From positions 8,575,321 to 8,639,320 of the forward strand of contig NW_022098037.1 in the NCBI RefSeq assembly GCF_002288925.2: a DNA stretch of 64,000 nt, written 5' to 3'. The notes below the pieces were generated by a model, which saw only the letters and a list, made by a program, of their open reading frames with translations, ran no database searches and had not been told where the DNA came from. Source of the stretch: Delphinapterus leucas. Lineage: Eukaryota > Chordata > Mammalia > Artiodactyla > Monodontidae. Below, one piece after another: positions 62,304-64,000 of the stretch (its first letter is position 1; the number at the start of each line of letters is the position of its first letter). The translations under genes were made by a program, and so were the position numbers.

Positions 62304-64000
62304 TGACATGATACTATACATAGAGAATCCCAAAGATGCTACCAGAAAACTACTAGAGCTAAACAATGAATTTGGTAAAGTAGCAGGATACAAAATTAAT
62401 GCACAGAAATCTCTGGCATTCCTATACACTAATGATGAAAAATCTGAAAATGAAATTAAGAAAACACTCCCATTTACCACTGCAACAAAAAGAATAAAAT
62501 ATCTAGGAATAAACCTACCTAAGGAGACAAAAGACCTGTATGCAGAAAATTATAAGACACTGATGAAAGAAATTAAATGATACAAATAGATGGAGAGATA
62601 TACCACGTTCTTGGATTGGAAGAATCAACATTGCGAAAATAACTCTACTGCCCAAAGCAATCTACAGATTCAATGAAATCCCTATCAAACTACCACTGGC
62701 ATTTTTCACAGAACTAGAACAAAAATTTTCACAATTTGTATGGAAACACAAAAGACCCCGAATAGCCAAAGCAATCTTGAGAACGAAAAGTGGAGCTGGA
62801 GGAATCAGGATCCCTGACTTCAAACTATACTACAAAGCTACAGTAATCAAGACAGTATGGTACTGGCACAAAAACAGAAATACAGATCAATGGAGGAGGA
62901 TAGAAAGCCCAGAGATGAACCCACGCACATATGGTCACCTTATCTTTGATAAAGGAGGCAAGAATATACAGTGGAGAAAAGACAGCCTCTTCAATAAGTG
63001 GTGCTGGGAAAACTGGACAGGTACATGTAAAAGTATGAGATTAGATCACTCCCTAACACCATACACAAAAATAAGCTCAAAATGGATTAAAGACCTAAAT
63101 GTAAGGCCAGAAACTACCAAACTCTTAGAGGAAAACATAGGTAGAACATTCTATGACATAAATCACAGCAAGATCCTTTTTGACCCCCCTCCTAGAGAAA
63201 CGGAAATAAAAACAAAACTAAACAAATGGGACCTAATGAAACTTCAAAGCTTTTGCACTGCAAAGGAAACCATAAACAAGACCAAAAGACAACCCTCAGA
63301 ATGGGAGAAAATATTTGCAAATGAAGCAACTGAAAAAAGATTAATCTCCAAAATTTACAAGCAGCTCAATAACAAAAAAACAAACAACCCAATCCAAAAA
63401 TGGGCAGAAGACCTAAATAGACATTTCTCTAAAGAAGATATACAGATTGCCAACAAACACATGAAAGAATGCTCAACATCATTAATCATTAGAGAAATAT
63501 AAATTAAAACTACAATAAGATACCATCTGACACCAGTCAGAATGGCCATCATCAAAAAATCTAGAAACAATAAATGCTGGAGAGGGTGTGGAGAAAAGGG
63601 AACACTCTTACACTGCTGGTGGGAATGTAAATTGATACAGCCACTATGGAAAACAGTATGGAGGTTCCTTAAAAAACTAAAAATAGAACTACCATATGAC
63701 CCAGTAATCCCACTACTGGGCATATACCCTGAGAAAACCATAATTCAAAAAGAGTCATGTACCAAAGTGTTCACTGTAGCTCTATTTATAATAGCCAGGA
63801 GATGGAAGCAACCTAAGTGTCCATCATCGGATGAATGGATAAAGAAGATGTGGCACATATATACAATGGAATATTACTCGGCCATAAAAAGAAAAGAAAT
63901 TGAGTTATTTGTAGTGAGGTGGATGGACCTAGAGTCTGTCATACAGAGTGAAGTAAGTCAGAAAGAGAAAAACAAATACCATATGCTAACACATATATAT
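62304..64000 (+). mobile_element. L1 ORF2, truncated, continues past the window
   Basis: Begins inside the reverse transcriptase at [13 protein letters not shown] (the FADD catalytic box). A stop at 62578-62580 and frame changes near 62580-62780 break it. A 241-residue frame 62777-63502 then covers the C-terminal region ([40 protein letters not shown]). It continues in another frame to the window end. Confidence 0.92.

Overview
The window is mammalian nuclear DNA, almost certainly from a cetacean (or a hippo relative). It carries 17 copies of the tRNA-Glu-derived CHR SINE type known from Whippomorpha, recognisable by the head 'gggcttccctggtggcgcag'. It also holds several artiodactyl-type L1 3' ends and typical mammalian MIR, L2, MLT1, MER5A-like and Tigger-like fossils. 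Nothing is bacterial or viral in organisation, and most open reading frames in the window are shadows of repeats.

One gene fills the left four fifths. NT5DC3 (5'-nucleotidase domain containing 3, HAD superfamily) lies on the minus strand. I placed 14 coding exons, with every splice phase consistent, from the ATG at 51378 to the stop at 158-156. Together they encode an uninterrupted 544-residue protein with an Arg/Ala-rich presumed mitochondrial leader and all four HAD motifs. The introns hold the repeats. The promoter is a CpG island (about 50.93-51.74 kb) containing five 16-bp tandem units, four of them with GC boxes. The 3' UTR leaves the window on the left.

Upstream of NT5DC3 and on the same strand, 53.69-54.56 kb carries two exon-like segments with correct splice signals. 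I read them as the 3' end of TTC41 (GNN), a TPR-protein gene known to neighbour NT5DC3 and to be a pseudogene in human. Here its last exon appears broken: stops close all three frames within about 20 bases, and a second coding-like frame then runs to a stop overlapping AATAAA signals.

The right end (54.6-64 kb) is repeat-rich. It holds an L1 ORF2/3' UTR copy on the minus strand (58.6-60.4 kb, itself hit by a SINE) and a second L1 ORF2 copy on the plus strand that runs off the window (62.3-64 kb). These two form a natural inverted pair.

I found no new molecular system. The most checkable points are the apparent TTC41 decay, a 71-bp exon-like cassette in NT5DC3 intron 4 that would act as a poison exon, and the GC-box minisatellite in the NT5DC3 promoter.
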